Assembly: GCA_027669155.1 (NCBI GenBank)
Contig: JAQEDR010000003.1
Location: forward strand, 1 to 64,000
Origin: Peptoniphilaceae bacterium AM52-5BH
Lineage (GTDB): Bacteria; Bacillota; Clostridia; Tissierellales; Peptoniphilaceae
DNA: 64,000 nt
Reading direction: 5' to 3'
Under the pieces are notes generated by a model. The model worked only from the letters and a program-made list of their open reading frames with translations. It made no database searches and was not told the origin of the DNA. Shown here piece by piece: positions 9,964 through 19,115 of this stretch. Made by a program: the position numbers and the translations under genes. Position 1 is the first letter of the stretch; every line of letters starts with the position of its first letter.

Positions 9964-11385
9964 ATGTATGATGCTATAATTATAGGCGGCGGAGTCACAG
10001 GAACATCTATAGCCTACCAATTGTCAAAGAAAAAAGGAAAATTCCTATTATTAGAAAAAAACGAAGATGTATGTACAGAAACATCTAAGGCAAACTCAGG
10101 AATTTGCCACGGTGGTTATGATGCAGTTCCTGGAACAATGAAGGCCAAGATGAATGTCAAAGGAAATCACATGATGGCTGACGAGGCTAAGAAATTATCT
10201 TTTCCTTACAAACAAATCGGAACCTTTGTTTTATGCCACGATGAAAAAGATTATCCGAAATTAAAAGAGCTTTACGATCAAGGTATAGCAAATGGCGTAG
10301 GCGGTATGGAAATCCTTGATGGAGACCAAGTTCGTGAAATGGAACCAAATGTCTCAGACGATGTATGCTACGCCCTATATTGTAAGGAAGCAGGAATAAT
10401 CGATCCATTCCTTATGAATATTGCTTTTGCTGAAGTATCTAACATCAATGGAGTTGAATATAAGTTTAATGAAAAAGTAACAGAAACAAATCCAAAAGAC
10501 GGATATTGGGAAATTGTTACAGAAAATGCTACATACGAAACAAAGGCACTTATCAATGCGGCAGGCCTTTACTCAGATGATATCCACAACAAGGTAAGCG
10601 ACGAGAAGTTTGAAATAAAAGCTAGACGTGGTGAATATCTCTTGCTTGATAAGGATACCAAAGGCTTTGTAAACCACGTTATGTTTAACCTACCTACAGA
10701 AAAAGGTAAAGGAATCTTAGTTTCTCCAACTATAGATGAAAATACCCTAGTAGGACCAACATCTGACTTTGTAGATGATAAGGGAGACTTAAGATCAACT
10801 AGAGAACACTTAGAAGAAGTTATCGAAAAATCTAACGATACAGTCAAAAATGTACCAGTAAGAATGGTAATCACATCATTTTCTGGAAACAGAGCCCACG
10901 AAAAGGGCGGAGACTTTATCCTCAAAGAAAGCCTCGATGGATTCTTTGACTGTATAGGAATAGAATCTCCAGGACTAACATCAGCTCCAGCTATAGGCGA
11001 ATACATGGCAAAACTTGTAAGCGAAAAATTAAACTTAGAAGATAACAAGGATTTCACCTACGACAGAAAGCCTATACCAAAAACAAGCGAGCTTAGCCTA
11101 GAAGAACACGACAAATTAATCAAAGAAGATCCAAGATATGGAAAGATCATCTGTAGATGCGAAAAAGTAACTGAAGGTGAAATAGTAAATGCAATCAACA
11201 GACCGCTTGGAGCTACAACTGTTGATGGAGTCAAAAGAAGAGTAAGAGCAACAGCAGGAAGATGCCAAGGAGGCTTCTGCCTACCAAGAGTTATGGAAAT
11301 ACTCGCCAGAGAGCTCGGTGAAAATTACGATGATATAGTCAAAAACCACAAGGATTCTTACTATATCAAAGGTCATGTAAAGTAA
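9964..11385 (+). CDS. FAD-dependent glycerol-3-phosphate dehydrogenase with BFD-like [2Fe-2S] domain
   Basis: A 473-residue flavoprotein. An N-terminal DAO-type FAD domain (IIGGGVTGTSIAYQLS, 5-20; ANSGICHGGYD near 42) is followed by a C-terminal BFD/fer2-BFD domain with cysteines in ICRCEKVTEGEI (about 398-409) and GRCQGGFCLP (about 436-445), which would hold a [2Fe-2S] cluster. This is the GlpA-like form common in Clostridia, which works with the next two genes to oxidise glycerol-3-phosphate to dihydroxyacetone phosphate. Control by the hairpin at 9892-9940 supports this substrate. L-2-hydroxyglutarate oxidase is a possible alternative by fold. Confidence 0.87.
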   Translation: MYDAIIIGGGVTGTSIAYQLSKKKGKFLLLEKNEDVCTETSKANSGICHGGYDAVPGTMKAKMNVKGNHMMADEAKKLSFPYKQIGTFVLCHDEKDYPKLKELYDQGIANGVGGMEILDGDQVREMEPNVSDDVCYALYCKEAGIIDPFLMNIAFAEVSNINGVEYKFNEKVTETNPKDGYWEIVTENATYETKALINAAGLYSDDIHNKVSDEKFEIKARRGEYLLLDKDTKGFVNHVMFNLPTEKGKGILVSPTIDENTLVGPTSDFVDDKGDLRSTREHLEEVIEKSNDTVKNVPVRMVITSFSGNRAHEKGGDFILKESLDGFFDCIGIESPGLTSAPAIGEYMAKLVSEKLNLEDNKDFTYDRKPIPKTSELSLEEHDKLIKEDPRYGKIICRCEKVTEGEIVNAINRPLGATTVDGVKRRVRATAGRCQGGFCLPRVMEILARELGENYDDIVKNHKDSYYIKGHVK

Positions 11386-11395
11386 GGAGGGCGCA

Positions 11396-12655
11396 ATGAA
11401 AAATTATGATTTAGTAGTAGTAGGTGGAGGTCCTGCAGGTCTTGCTGCAGCTGCCAAGGCCTATGATTTGGGTGTAAAAAACATACTAGTAGTAGAAAGA
11501 GACGAAATGCTCGGAGGAATCCTTAACCAATGTATCCACAACGGATTTGGCCTACACAGATTCAAAGAAGAGCTAACAGGACCAGAATACGCCCAAAGAT
11601 TTGCTGACCTAGTAGAAGAAAGAGACATTGATGTTCTCCTAAACACAATAGTAATGGACTTTGCAAATGACAAGACCCTTACCCTAATGAACGAAGAAAA
11701 TGGAATGTTTACCCTAAAACCAAAAGCAGTAATCCTTGCCATGGGTTGTAGGGAAAGACCAAGAGGAGCCCTAAACATTCCAGGAAGTAGACCTGCCGGA
11801 GTATATTCAGCAGGAACTGCCCAAAGAATGATCAACCTCGAAGGTTATATGCCAGGTAAGAAAGTCGTAATACTAGGATCAGGAGATATCGGTCTTATCA
11901 TGGCAAGAAGAATGACCCTAGAAGGTGCCGAAGTTCAATGCGTAGCAGAAATCATGCCATATTCTGGTGGACTAAAGAGAAACATAGTTCAATGTCTAGA
12001 TGACTTTGATATACCACTATACTTTAACACAACAATCTCAGGCATCGAAGGAAAAGACAGAGTTGAAGGCTGTACCCTTTCCCAAGTTGATGAGAACATG
12101 AAGGTAATACCAGGCACAGAAAAACACTATGACTGCGATACTATCCTTCTATCAGTAGGACTCCTTCCAGAAAACGAACTAACCAAAGAAGCTGGAATCG
12201 AAATAGATCCAAAAACTAAGGGAGCTGTCGTATCAGATAGACTAATGACAAATGTCCCAGGAGTCTTCGCTTGCGGTAACGTCCTACACGTTCACGACCT
12301 AGTAGATTACGTAACAGATGAAAGTGAGCTAGCAGCAGAAAATGCAGCCCACTATATCGAAGGCAAATTCGAAGAGTCCAAGACAGAACCAATCTACCTA
12401 ACAGCAGGGGAAGGCATATCTTACACCTTGCCACAATACATCAACCCAGACACAATGGCAGATTCTGCAATCGTAAGATTTAGGGTAAATAATGTCTACC
12501 AAAACAGAATCCTAAAGATGTTCGTTGATGGAAAAGAAGTAGCAAAGAAAAGAAAATTAGTCTACGCTCCAGGAGAAATGGAAGATCTAATCCTAAAGAA
12601 AGAAGACCTTCCAGAAGGAGCTAAGGAAATAGAAATTAAATTGGAGGAAATATGA
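11396..12655 (+). CDS. NAD(P)/FAD-dependent oxidoreductase, partner of GlpA-like protein
   Basis: A 419-residue two-dinucleotide-domain oxidoreductase. It has GGGPAGLAAAAKA (9-21, FAD), GGILNQCIHNGFGLH (near 40), GCRERPRGALNIPGSRPAGV (near 118) and GSGDIGLIMARRM (near 160, NAD). The GFGLH and RPAGV blocks are typical of proteins that accompany the GlpA-like dehydrogenase and DUF1667 protein in Firmicutes, and of the SoxA/hydrogen cyanide synthase B group. It probably passes electrons from the glycerol-3-phosphate dehydrogenase to NAD or a carrier. It overlaps the next gene by four bases and follows the previous one by 10 bases with a good AAGGAGG site. Confidence 0.85.
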   Translation: MKNYDLVVVGGGPAGLAAAAKAYDLGVKNILVVERDEMLGGILNQCIHNGFGLHRFKEELTGPEYAQRFADLVEERDIDVLLNTIVMDFANDKTLTLMNEENGMFTLKPKAVILAMGCRERPRGALNIPGSRPAGVYSAGTAQRMINLEGYMPGKKVVILGSGDIGLIMARRMTLEGAEVQCVAEIMPYSGGLKRNIVQCLDDFDIPLYFNTTISGIEGKDRVEGCTLSQVDENMKVIPGTEKHYDCDTILLSVGLLPENELTKEAGIEIDPKTKGAVVSDRLMTNVPGVFACGNVLHVHDLVDYVTDESELAAENAAHYIEGKFEESKTEPIYLTAGEGISYTLPQYINPDTMADSAIVRFRVNNVYQNRILKMFVDGKEVAKKRKLVYAPGEMEDLILKKEDLPEGAKEIEIKLEEI

Positions 12656-13008
12656 AAAAGGAATTAACATGTATCAATTGTCCTCTAGGCTGCAGTGTAA
12701 CAGTAACTATGGATGATGACGGAACAATAACAGACATCACAGGAAACACCTGCAAAAGGGGTGAAGTTTACGCAAGAAACGAAGTGAAAAACCCAGTAAG
12801 AACTGTAACATCAACTGTCAAAGTTGAAGGAGGAACTGCTTACTCTGTTCCAGTGAAGACTTCAGATGCGATACCAAAAGGAAAAATGAAAGAAGCGATG
12901 GCAGAAATTAACGAAGCCGTTGCCAAGGCTCCTATCAAAGTAGGAGATGTGATAATAGACTCAATAGCAGGCACAGGAATCAAACTTGTAGCTACTGCTA
13001 ATAGGTAA
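12652..13008 (+). CDS. DUF1667 family iron-sulfur-type protein
   Basis: A 118-residue protein that opens MKKELTCINCPLGCSVTVT, giving C-x2-C-x3-C within residues 7-14, with a fourth cysteine in GNTCKRGEVYARNE near residue 40. This pattern is the DUF1667 signature and resembles a small metal- or Fe-S-binding module. Across Firmicutes it is encoded next to the two flavoproteins upstream, so it is probably the electron-transfer subunit of the glycerol-3-phosphate oxidising complex. Translation is coupled to the upstream gene (ATGA). Last gene of the operon. Confidence 0.85.
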   Translation: MKKELTCINCPLGCSVTVTMDDDGTITDITGNTCKRGEVYARNEVKNPVRTVTSTVKVEGGTAYSVPVKTSDAIPKGKMKEAMAEINEAVAKAPIKVGDVIIDSIAGTGIKLVATANR

Positions 13009-13044
13009 GAATAAGCAAAATCTTCTCTAAAATATATATTTACT

Positions 13045-13074
13045 AAAAACGCGGGATAAAACTCGCGTTTTTAC
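13045..13074 (+). terminator. Terminator of the glycerol operon
   Basis: AAAAACGCG (13045-13053) pairs perfectly with CGCGTTTTT (13064-13072), 37 bp after the DUF1667 stop. The A/T flanks are symmetrical. Confidence 0.85.
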
Positions 13075-13113
13075 TTTAATAAGTAAAAATTATGTTCAAA
13101 ATATATGGTGTTA

Positions 13114-13134
13114 TTTAGCGAACTATGTTATAAT
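13114..13134 (+). promoter_or_regulatory. Extended -10 promoter of the sortase locus, with a shared upstream motif
   Basis: TGTTATAAT (13126-13134) is an extended -10 box about 120 bp before the Cna-B gene; no convincing -35 is seen. Directly upstream is TTTAGCGAACTA (13114-13125). The same 12-mer stands upstream of the giant adhesin gene (43306-43317), so it may be a common regulatory site or coincidence. Confidence 0.5.
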
Positions 13135-13253
13135 AATAGTAAAAGGAAAGCTTTTGTTAGAAATATTTAAGATTGAAATATATTATTATAAAATCTTACA
13201 TAAAATCTAGAAGCTTTAGGCGAAAAATCATACATAAAATTCTAGGAGGAGAT

Positions 13254-15158
13254 ATGAAAAGGGAGAGAAAATTTAGATTGGTAGCACTAATCCTGCCAAT
13301 TCTAATGCTTATCCAGGCCTTTTTCCTTGCGCCTGCGGGTTTGGCTGAGGGAGAAGAGAAAGATGGGTCTATTGATAAGTTAAAATACACAATAAACCTG
13401 GATATCAAGATAATTGAAAAAGGCGATGAACCTAGTGGAAGACAAGTAAAGGTTTGGCAGGTTCCAGAAGATAAATTAGAGAAAAATGCTTCTGGTGATA
13501 TAGATTTGCTAAAAACTGCCCAAAAATATGACAAGATTGATGAAAAGGCAATAAAAGAAGAATTGAATGATGAATTACTTTTAAGTGAGGAATCAAAATT
13601 TACAGAAGATGGGGATAAAGAAAGAATAACATTCGAAATAGAACAAGAAAAAGATAAAGTTTTCTATTATCTTATCAAAGAAAGCGAAGATTCTTATGAA
13701 AAGATAAGAGATAGGATAGAGAATGGTCCATCAGAAAGACTAAACACAAGTGTAATCAAAGTTCCTAGCGAATCTTTTAATGAAAATGCGTTAACTATAT
13801 CTTTGAAAGGAAATAAGCCAGAAGAACCTGAAGAAGATATTACACTTATAAAAGAAGATTCTAAGAATCCAGATAAAAAAATTGAAAAAGTTAATTTCAG
13901 ACTTTTAGTCAAATCAAATTCTGAAGACAAAAAAGTTTATCCTGTAATACTTGAGCAAAAGTCAGGATATTATGAATTCAAAGCAATAGATAAAGGTACA
14001 GAAGAAAAACCTGCAGATAAAAAAACAGCAACAGTTTTGACAACAAATGCTGATGGGAAAATTATTGTAAGGAAACTCCCCAAACTCTCTAAAGATGAAG
14101 CCTATTATTTTGAAGAAATAGAAGCTGTAGGTATATACAAGGAATTTAATAATATTTTAAACAATGGTAAGCTTTCTAAAGAATTTGACAACACAATTAA
14201 AGAAGAAATTGTAGTAGAAAATGACAGAATTCCTTTCGTCAAAAAGACAGATACTAAAGGAAAATTGTTAGAGAAAGTAGGATTTAAGGTCTACAATAAA
14301 GAAGGAAAAGCTTTAACATTCAAAAAAGATAAAGGCGAAAACATCGGTGACTATGGATATGGATATATCTATGACGATAATGGCGATGAAGAAGTTTTTA
14401 CTGATAAAGACGGAAATATTTTCTTGGGAAAAATGCCAGCCGGTGAAGACTATTATTTCTTAGAAACTACACCTCTTAAGGATTATAAAGAATCGGAAGA
14501 GAAATATTACTTTAATGTTGATGAGAACGGAGTTATCTACATAAAAGATAAGGATAACAAAAAGATCCAAAAAACATTAGTAATTAAAAATATTCCGATT
14601 AAACCACAAGGCGGAAATGAAAAGAATACAGGTGGTAGGAAGTTTATAAAAGTAGACAAGAATGATTCAAAAATTAAGGTCAAAGAAGCTAAGTTTATGG
14701 TTCTTAAAAAGGTGGGAGATAAATACGCTGATATAGATGAGGATAATCCGTTAATAGTAGAATCGGACAAAGATGGTCGATTTGAAGTGAAAGATTTGCC
14801 TTATGAAGGAGAAGGAACTACTTATTATTTGAAAGAATTTTCTGCTCCTGGTTATATAGTAAATTCTGATCCTATTCCATTTGCGATATCTGCAACATCT
14901 TACCCAGAAACCCATCAGGTTATAACAAATGAGAAGCAGCCTCCTACACCACCAAAAGAGGAAACACCTCCTCCAACTCCACCAACACCACCAGAAACTC
15001 CTTCTACTCCAACCAAGACACTTACTTCAAGGAGTCGTGGTCCACTAGTTAAGACTGGAGATGTTAGGATTTGGATTTATTTTGCTATTGGTATACTTAT
15101 GATCGTGGCAGGATTTATCATTATCAGAAATCAAGATAAAAAACAAGAACTTGCATAG
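13254..15158 (+). CDS. Cna-B (SpaA-like) surface protein, first gene of sortase operon
   Basis: A 634-residue secreted, wall-anchored protein. The start is at 13254, after AGGAGGAGAT; an upstream in-frame ATG at 13173 lacks a binding site and would spoil the signal peptide. Residues 1-32 form a signal peptide (KFRLVALILPILMLIQAFFL ending ALA-like). The body contains several Cna-B/SpaA domains with E-box motifs (YYFEEIEAVGIY, YYFLETTPLKDY, YYLKEFSAPGY), which in this family support isopeptide bonds. A proline-rich linker of about 35 residues precedes a variant sorting signal, LVKTG at 598-602, then a membrane helix and RNQDKKQ tail. It is probably a minor or tip pilin assembled by the adjacent sortases. 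Confidence 0.87.
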   Translation: MKRERKFRLVALILPILMLIQAFFLAPAGLAEGEEKDGSIDKLKYTINLDIKIIEKGDEPSGRQVKVWQVPEDKLEKNASGDIDLLKTAQKYDKIDEKAIKEELNDELLLSEESKFTEDGDKERITFEIEQEKDKVFYYLIKESEDSYEKIRDRIENGPSERLNTSVIKVPSESFNENALTISLKGNKPEEPEEDITLIKEDSKNPDKKIEKVNFRLLVKSNSEDKKVYPVILEQKSGYYEFKAIDKGTEEKPADKKTATVLTTNADGKIIVRKLPKLSKDEAYYFEEIEAVGIYKEFNNILNNGKLSKEFDNTIKEEIVVENDRIPFVKKTDTKGKLLEKVGFKVYNKEGKALTFKKDKGENIGDYGYGYIYDDNGDEEVFTDKDGNIFLGKMPAGEDYYFLETTPLKDYKESEEKYYFNVDENGVIYIKDKDNKKIQKTLVIKNIPIKPQGGNEKNTGGRKFIKVDKNDSKIKVKEAKFMVLKKVGDKYADIDEDNPLIVESDKDGRFEVKDLPYEGEGTTYYLKEFSAPGYIVNSDPIPFAISATSYPETHQVITNEKQPPTPPKEETPPPTPPTPPETPSTPTKTLTSRSRGPLVKTGDVRIWIYFAIGILMIVAGFIIIRNQDKKQELA

Positions 15159-15213
15159 CTTAAGATAGATGCGGTAGGGATATCGTATCTATTTTGCTTA
15201 TAAAGGATTTTAG

Positions 15214-16164
15214 ATGGCGATTTTACGTAAAAATAAAGAAAATAAAAATATTAAGAAACAACCTTCCAAAAAGGCCAAGTGGACCTTTAGGCTTGTTTTC
15301 TTCCTGGGTTTCCTGGTAGCTCTATACCCTCTTGTAAATAGACTCTACTACAGAATTGATTCCAATAACCAAGTATCTGTCTTTAATGAAGGGACCGATA
15401 AGCTTGCTACAGAGGAGATCGAAAGAAGGATGGGACTTGCCCGTGCTTATAACGATTCCCTGAACAATGCTGTATCCGAAGACCCTTATGCCAAGGATAA
15501 GCAGGCAAAGGGAAGGGCAGAGTATGCGAGGATGCTTGAAGTCCACGAGATGATAGGCCACGTCGAGATACCAAAGATCAACCAAGACCTCCCTATCTAT
15601 GCAGGAACAGCCGAGGAAGTTCTCCAAAAGGGAGTAGGACACTTGGAAGGAACATCTCTTCCAATTGGTGGTAACTCCACCCACTCGGTCCTTACAGCCC
15701 ATTCAGGCTTACCTGAGGCTACTCTCTTTACCCACCTTAGCGAGCTTGAGATAGGAGATAAGTTCTACGTCCACAATATTTCAGAAACTCTAGCCTACCA
15801 AGTCGATCAAATTAAGGTCATAGAGCCTACCAACTTCTCCGACTTATTAATCGATCCGGGCCATGATTATGTAACCCTCCTTACATGTACTCCGATAATG
15901 ATCAACTCCCACAGACTCATTGTTAGGGGCCACAGGGTGCCTTATGTACCTGCTGTAGACGAGGAGCTAATTAGAACTACCAAGGCAAACTGGATCTTTA
16001 GACTCTTATTCTTCATAGCCTTATTCTTGATTATTATCTTGATAATCTACCTATGGAAGCTAAGAAAAGATAACAAGAAATATTACACAAGGATTGAAGA
16101 TATTAGACAAAGACAAGACAAATTGATGAATAAGTCCAAGAAGGTGAAAGAAGATGAAGACTAA
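15214..16164 (+). CDS. Class C sortase 1
   Basis: A 316-residue pilus-type sortase. N-terminal membrane helix about 27-46 and a C-terminal membrane helix about 266-288, the double anchor typical of class C. A DPY lid motif lies in VSEDPYAKD near residue 90. The active site shows His163 in TAHSGLPEA, Cys225 in TLLTCTP and an arginine in SHRLIVRGHR. It cross-links pilin subunits through a lysine in the pilin motif. It overlaps the next sortase by 11 bases. AHSG instead of the more usual AHRG after the catalytic histidine distinguishes it from sortase 2. Confidence 0.93.
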   Translation: MAILRKNKENKNIKKQPSKKAKWTFRLVFFLGFLVALYPLVNRLYYRIDSNNQVSVFNEGTDKLATEEIERRMGLARAYNDSLNNAVSEDPYAKDKQAKGRAEYARMLEVHEMIGHVEIPKINQDLPIYAGTAEEVLQKGVGHLEGTSLPIGGNSTHSVLTAHSGLPEATLFTHLSELEIGDKFYVHNISETLAYQVDQIKVIEPTNFSDLLIDPGHDYVTLLTCTPIMINSHRLIVRGHRVPYVPAVDEELIRTTKANWIFRLLFFIALFLIIILIIYLWKLRKDNKKYYTRIEDIRQRQDKLMNKSKKVKEDED

Positions 16165-17029
16165 GCTAAAAGATAAGATAAAGTTTGGTCTAATCTTTCT
16201 GGTAGGACTTCTAATATTCTCTTATCCAATGATTTCCCAGAAGTTCTATGAAATCAAGGCAGATGAGGAGATAATCGAGTTTGTCAAGCAGACGAAGGAA
16301 ATCAACGAAGAAGAGATAAACAAGAGGATGGAGCTTGCAAGGGCCTACAACGAGACCCTAGACCCTTCAAGGCTCTCTGACCCCTACAGCAAGAAGGAAG
16401 AAGAAGCGAGGGCCTACTACGCTCATATGCTTGAAGTAAATGAGATGATAGGCCACGTCGAGATACCTAGAATCAACCAGGATCTTCCCGTCTATGCTGG
16501 TACAAGCGAGACAGTCCTACAGAAGGGCTGCGGACACTTGGAGGGGACCTCTCTTCCTGTAGGTGGTAAGTCTACCCACACGGTTATAACAGCCCACAGG
16601 GGCCTTCCAGAAGCTGTTTTGTTTAGGTACTTGGACCAACTTGTCGAAGGAGATATTTTCTACTTCCACAACATCCAGGGAACTTTGGCCTACAGGGTGG
16701 ATCAAATCATGGTAGTAGAGCCTACTAACTTTGAGCCAGTCCTAGTCCAAGAAGGTAAGGACTACGCTACTCTTTTGACCTGTACACCATACATGATTAA
16801 CTCACACAGGCTTTTGGTAAGAGGCTATAGGATTCCTTACCAAGAGGCCATAGACGATGGTATTGCCAATACCCCTAGATTTAAACCAGACTTTTTCCAA
16901 TTGCTGCTAATACTAATACCTATATTGGTATTTTTGATAATAGTATCAACTAGAGAGAAAAGAAAATCACTAAACTTAAGAAAAGAGGTAGAAGATATTG
17001 AAAAAACAATCAAAACTAACAAAAATTAG
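16154..17029 (+). CDS. Class C sortase 2
   Basis: A 291-residue class C sortase closely similar to the one upstream (shared EIPRINQDLPVYAG, LQKGCGHLEGTSLP), so the pair is probably a tandem duplication. DPY lid in LSDPYSKKE near residue 77; His148 in TAHRGLPEA; Cys210 in TLLTCTP; arginine in SHRLLVRGYR. N- and C-terminal membrane helices frame the catalytic domain. Overlaps both neighbours, so the three sortases are one translationally linked unit. Confidence 0.93.
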   Translation: MKTKLKDKIKFGLIFLVGLLIFSYPMISQKFYEIKADEEIIEFVKQTKEINEEEINKRMELARAYNETLDPSRLSDPYSKKEEEARAYYAHMLEVNEMIGHVEIPRINQDLPVYAGTSETVLQKGCGHLEGTSLPVGGKSTHTVITAHRGLPEAVLFRYLDQLVEGDIFYFHNIQGTLAYRVDQIMVVEPTNFEPVLVQEGKDYATLLTCTPYMINSHRLLVRGYRIPYQEAIDDGIANTPRFKPDFFQLLLILIPILVFLIIVSTREKRKSLNLRKEVEDIEKTIKTNKN

Positions 17030-17879
17030 CTTCATAGGATATCTTCTTATCCTTATTGGCCTACTTTTTGTAACAGTGCCCTTGATAAATAGGACCGCAA
17101 ACGAGATTTCCTATAACAAGAGACTAGAAGAATTCGAAAAAGAGCAAGCGCAAAGGCCAAAAGAAGAAATTGAAGAAGAAAACAAGGCTGCCGAAAAATA
17201 CAACGAGCTTGTCAAAAACTCCGACACCAGCATCCTAGATCCCTTCACTACAGAAGACAACCAAAACCGCTACAATTACTTCAAAAATTCAAATGAAGTT
17301 TTCGCCTACCTGGAAATCCCAAAACTCGGTAAGAACCTCCCAATCTACCTTGATGCGACCCTAGATCATATATCAAGAGGAGTCGCCCAAGTAGAAGGAA
17401 CAAGTATTCCAATAGGGGGTAAGGGAACAAGATCTGTTATTGCAGGACACAGAGACTGGTGGGGAGATACCATGTTTCTATATGTAGATGAGCTAGTCGA
17501 AGGAGATGACGTCTACGTAAAAAGAGCAACAGAAACCCTCCACTACAAGGTAAGCGACAAAGAAGTAATAGGCCCATATGATTGGGATAGACTTGACAAA
17601 AGAGGAGACCAAGACGTCCTAACCCTCCTAACCTGCTCACCCTTCTACCCGCCACGCCCAGACAGACTCCTAGTAAACTGCATAAGATACGAAGAGCCAA
17701 CTGAGGCTAGTGGAGAAGAAGAAAAGAAAGAAGAGAAAAATGAGACCCAAGCTCCAGTAAAAAGAGTGCAAAGAGCAAGCCTTTTAACAAAAATAGGAGC
17801 AGGCTTAGGAATTATCCTAATAATCCTCCTCCTAGTAAGATTATTTAAAAGAATAAATTACACAAGAAAAAACAAATAA
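16998..17879 (+). CDS. Class C sortase 3 (divergent, TTG start)
   Basis: A 293-residue class C sortase that starts at a TTG codon after GAGG, inside the end of sortase 2 (32-base overlap); no ATG occurs before the first membrane helix. DPF lid in SILDPFTTED near residue 76; His151 in AGHRDWWGDTMF; Cys213 in TLLTCSPFYPPRPDRLLVNC with the arginine eight residues later. It is clearly diverged from sortases 1 and 2 and is likely to act on a different pilin or do a different step (for example tip addition). A charged linker and C-terminal helix end the protein. Confidence 0.9.
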   Translation: MKKQSKLTKISFIGYLLILIGLLFVTVPLINRTANEISYNKRLEEFEKEQAQRPKEEIEEENKAAEKYNELVKNSDTSILDPFTTEDNQNRYNYFKNSNEVFAYLEIPKLGKNLPIYLDATLDHISRGVAQVEGTSIPIGGKGTRSVIAGHRDWWGDTMFLYVDELVEGDDVYVKRATETLHYKVSDKEVIGPYDWDRLDKRGDQDVLTLLTCSPFYPPRPDRLLVNCIRYEEPTEASGEEEKKEEKNETQAPVKRVQRASLLTKIGAGLGIILIILLLVRLFKRINYTRKNK

Positions 17880-17882
17880 AAC

Positions 17883-17919
17883 AAAAATCCCTTGGAAAAT
17901 AAAAATCCAAGGGATTTTT
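17883..17919 (+). terminator. Terminator of the sortase operon
   Basis: AAAAATCCCTTGG (17883-17895) pairs perfectly with CCAAGGGATTTTT (17907-17919), four bases after the sortase 3 stop. Confidence 0.9.
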
Positions 17920-17959
17920 AATAGAAAAATTAAAAAAACAAGTCATCCTAGGAGAAAAA

Positions 17960-18860
17960 TAGACCCTTATGTCAACCTCCCCTTATATCGAGCGAAGCGA
18001 AGTCGAGATATCTCAGAATAGCTTCAATTCCCCTCATGTGGTCAATTCCCTTATGTCGACCGGAGTGGAGACAACTCATAAAAATTTCCACCTCTAACGA
18101 AGGTGAGAGGTATACAGAACATTGGGACGTGTTTGATTTAAGATTTAGTTATTTAGTTATTTACGTAGATAACTGGAACTTTAATATTTACAGGTCATCG
18201 TAGACTGTATATCTCTCGTCGCTCCGCTCTGTCGAGATGGCGTAAATTCTGTTTGAGTTTATATCAAAGTATTTACCTTGTTGTTTTGATATCTGTAACT
18301 GTGAGAGGCTTCTCCACAAGGTCGAAGCAAGGGTGCTGTTGTACTTTATAAAAAACTAAACTAAACATATTCTTTATACGTAAGTTTATAGAAAAACTAA
18401 CAAATGGAATTAGTAAGCCATTATGTCAACCGAAGCACCTCCCTTATTTCGACCGTAGCGAAGCGAAGTGGAAACATCTCTTCAACATTTTAAGCTCTAA
18501 TGAATCTTAGCTAAACACATCACACCACCTCGAACGAATGTGAGAGGTCTACAGTCTACGACGACATGTAAATCATAAGCAAAACTTTATCTAAGCAATC
18601 ACCTTAATCCCAAGAGGCTTCTCCACAAGGTCGAAGCAAGGGAACTACTATAATTTACATAAAAGAAGTATGGACTCATTCCTTATCTCTAATGGTCTTG
18701 GTCACAATGAACAAACTTCCCAGTACCCTTATCCCGAGCGCAGTCGAGGGATCTATTTCCAAATGTTAATTTACATGGAGGTATTCGAACCTTCGAGCCT
18801 CACCTTCTCAAAGCCGCAAGTACCAATAATAACTGCAATTAATTATATCTATAGTAATTA
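17960..18860. repeat. Intergenic cluster 1 of co-varying hairpin repeats
   Basis: A gene-free stretch filled with short hairpins of one family. Forward copies (CCCTT-arm-centre-arm-CTC): 17980-18014 (arms ATATC/GATAT), 18048-18077 (ATGTC, decayed right arm), 18441-18480 (decayed), 18726-18754 (ATCCC/GGGAT). Reverse copies: 18305-18333 and 18614-18642 (arms GCTTC/GAAGC). Between them is a second module, CCACCT...AGAGGT followed by CTACAG, at about 18089-18117 and 18526-18554. Short open frames here are by-products of the repeats. Confidence 0.8.
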
Positions 18861-18871
18861 AAAATAAATAC

Positions 18872-18896
18872 AAAAAAAGCAACCATTTCGGTTGCT
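18872..18896 (-). terminator. Terminator of tRNA-Pro
   Basis: On the minus strand AGCAACC (18896-18890) pairs with GGTTGCT (18884-18878), followed by a run of T (18878-18872). It starts seven bases after the tRNA 3' end. Confidence 0.85.
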
Positions 18897-18902
18897 ATTC
18901 GT

Positions 18903-18979
18903 TGGTCGGGGTGAAAGGATTCGAACCTTCGACCTCATGTTCCCAAAACACGCGCGCTACCAAGCTGCGCCACACCCCG
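18903..18979 (-). tRNA. tRNA-Pro (anticodon UGG)
   Basis: Read on the minus strand: acceptor stem CGGGGTG/CACCCCG, D arm with GGCGCAGCTTGGTAGCGC, anticodon stem CGTGT/ACATG closing the loop TTTGGGA (anticodon TGG), T arm with GGTTCGAATCC, discriminator A and an encoded CCA. All parts fit the bacterial tRNA-Pro pattern; 77 bases in all. Confidence 0.95.
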
Positions 18980-19115
18980 TCATCAACTGACTATTATAGT
19001 ATACGACATATATTTTCTTTTGTCAAATCTTTTCTAGAAAATTTTAAATATTTTCTAAAATTCCTTCCTCTCCTCCAAGAGAATCTGTTATAATGATACC
19101 ATAAGGAGATGAAAA

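Noticed and set aside
18902..19093. 63-codon plus-strand frame over the tRNA
   Set aside because: It is the complement of tRNA-Pro and its upstream flank; the tRNA fold is clear.
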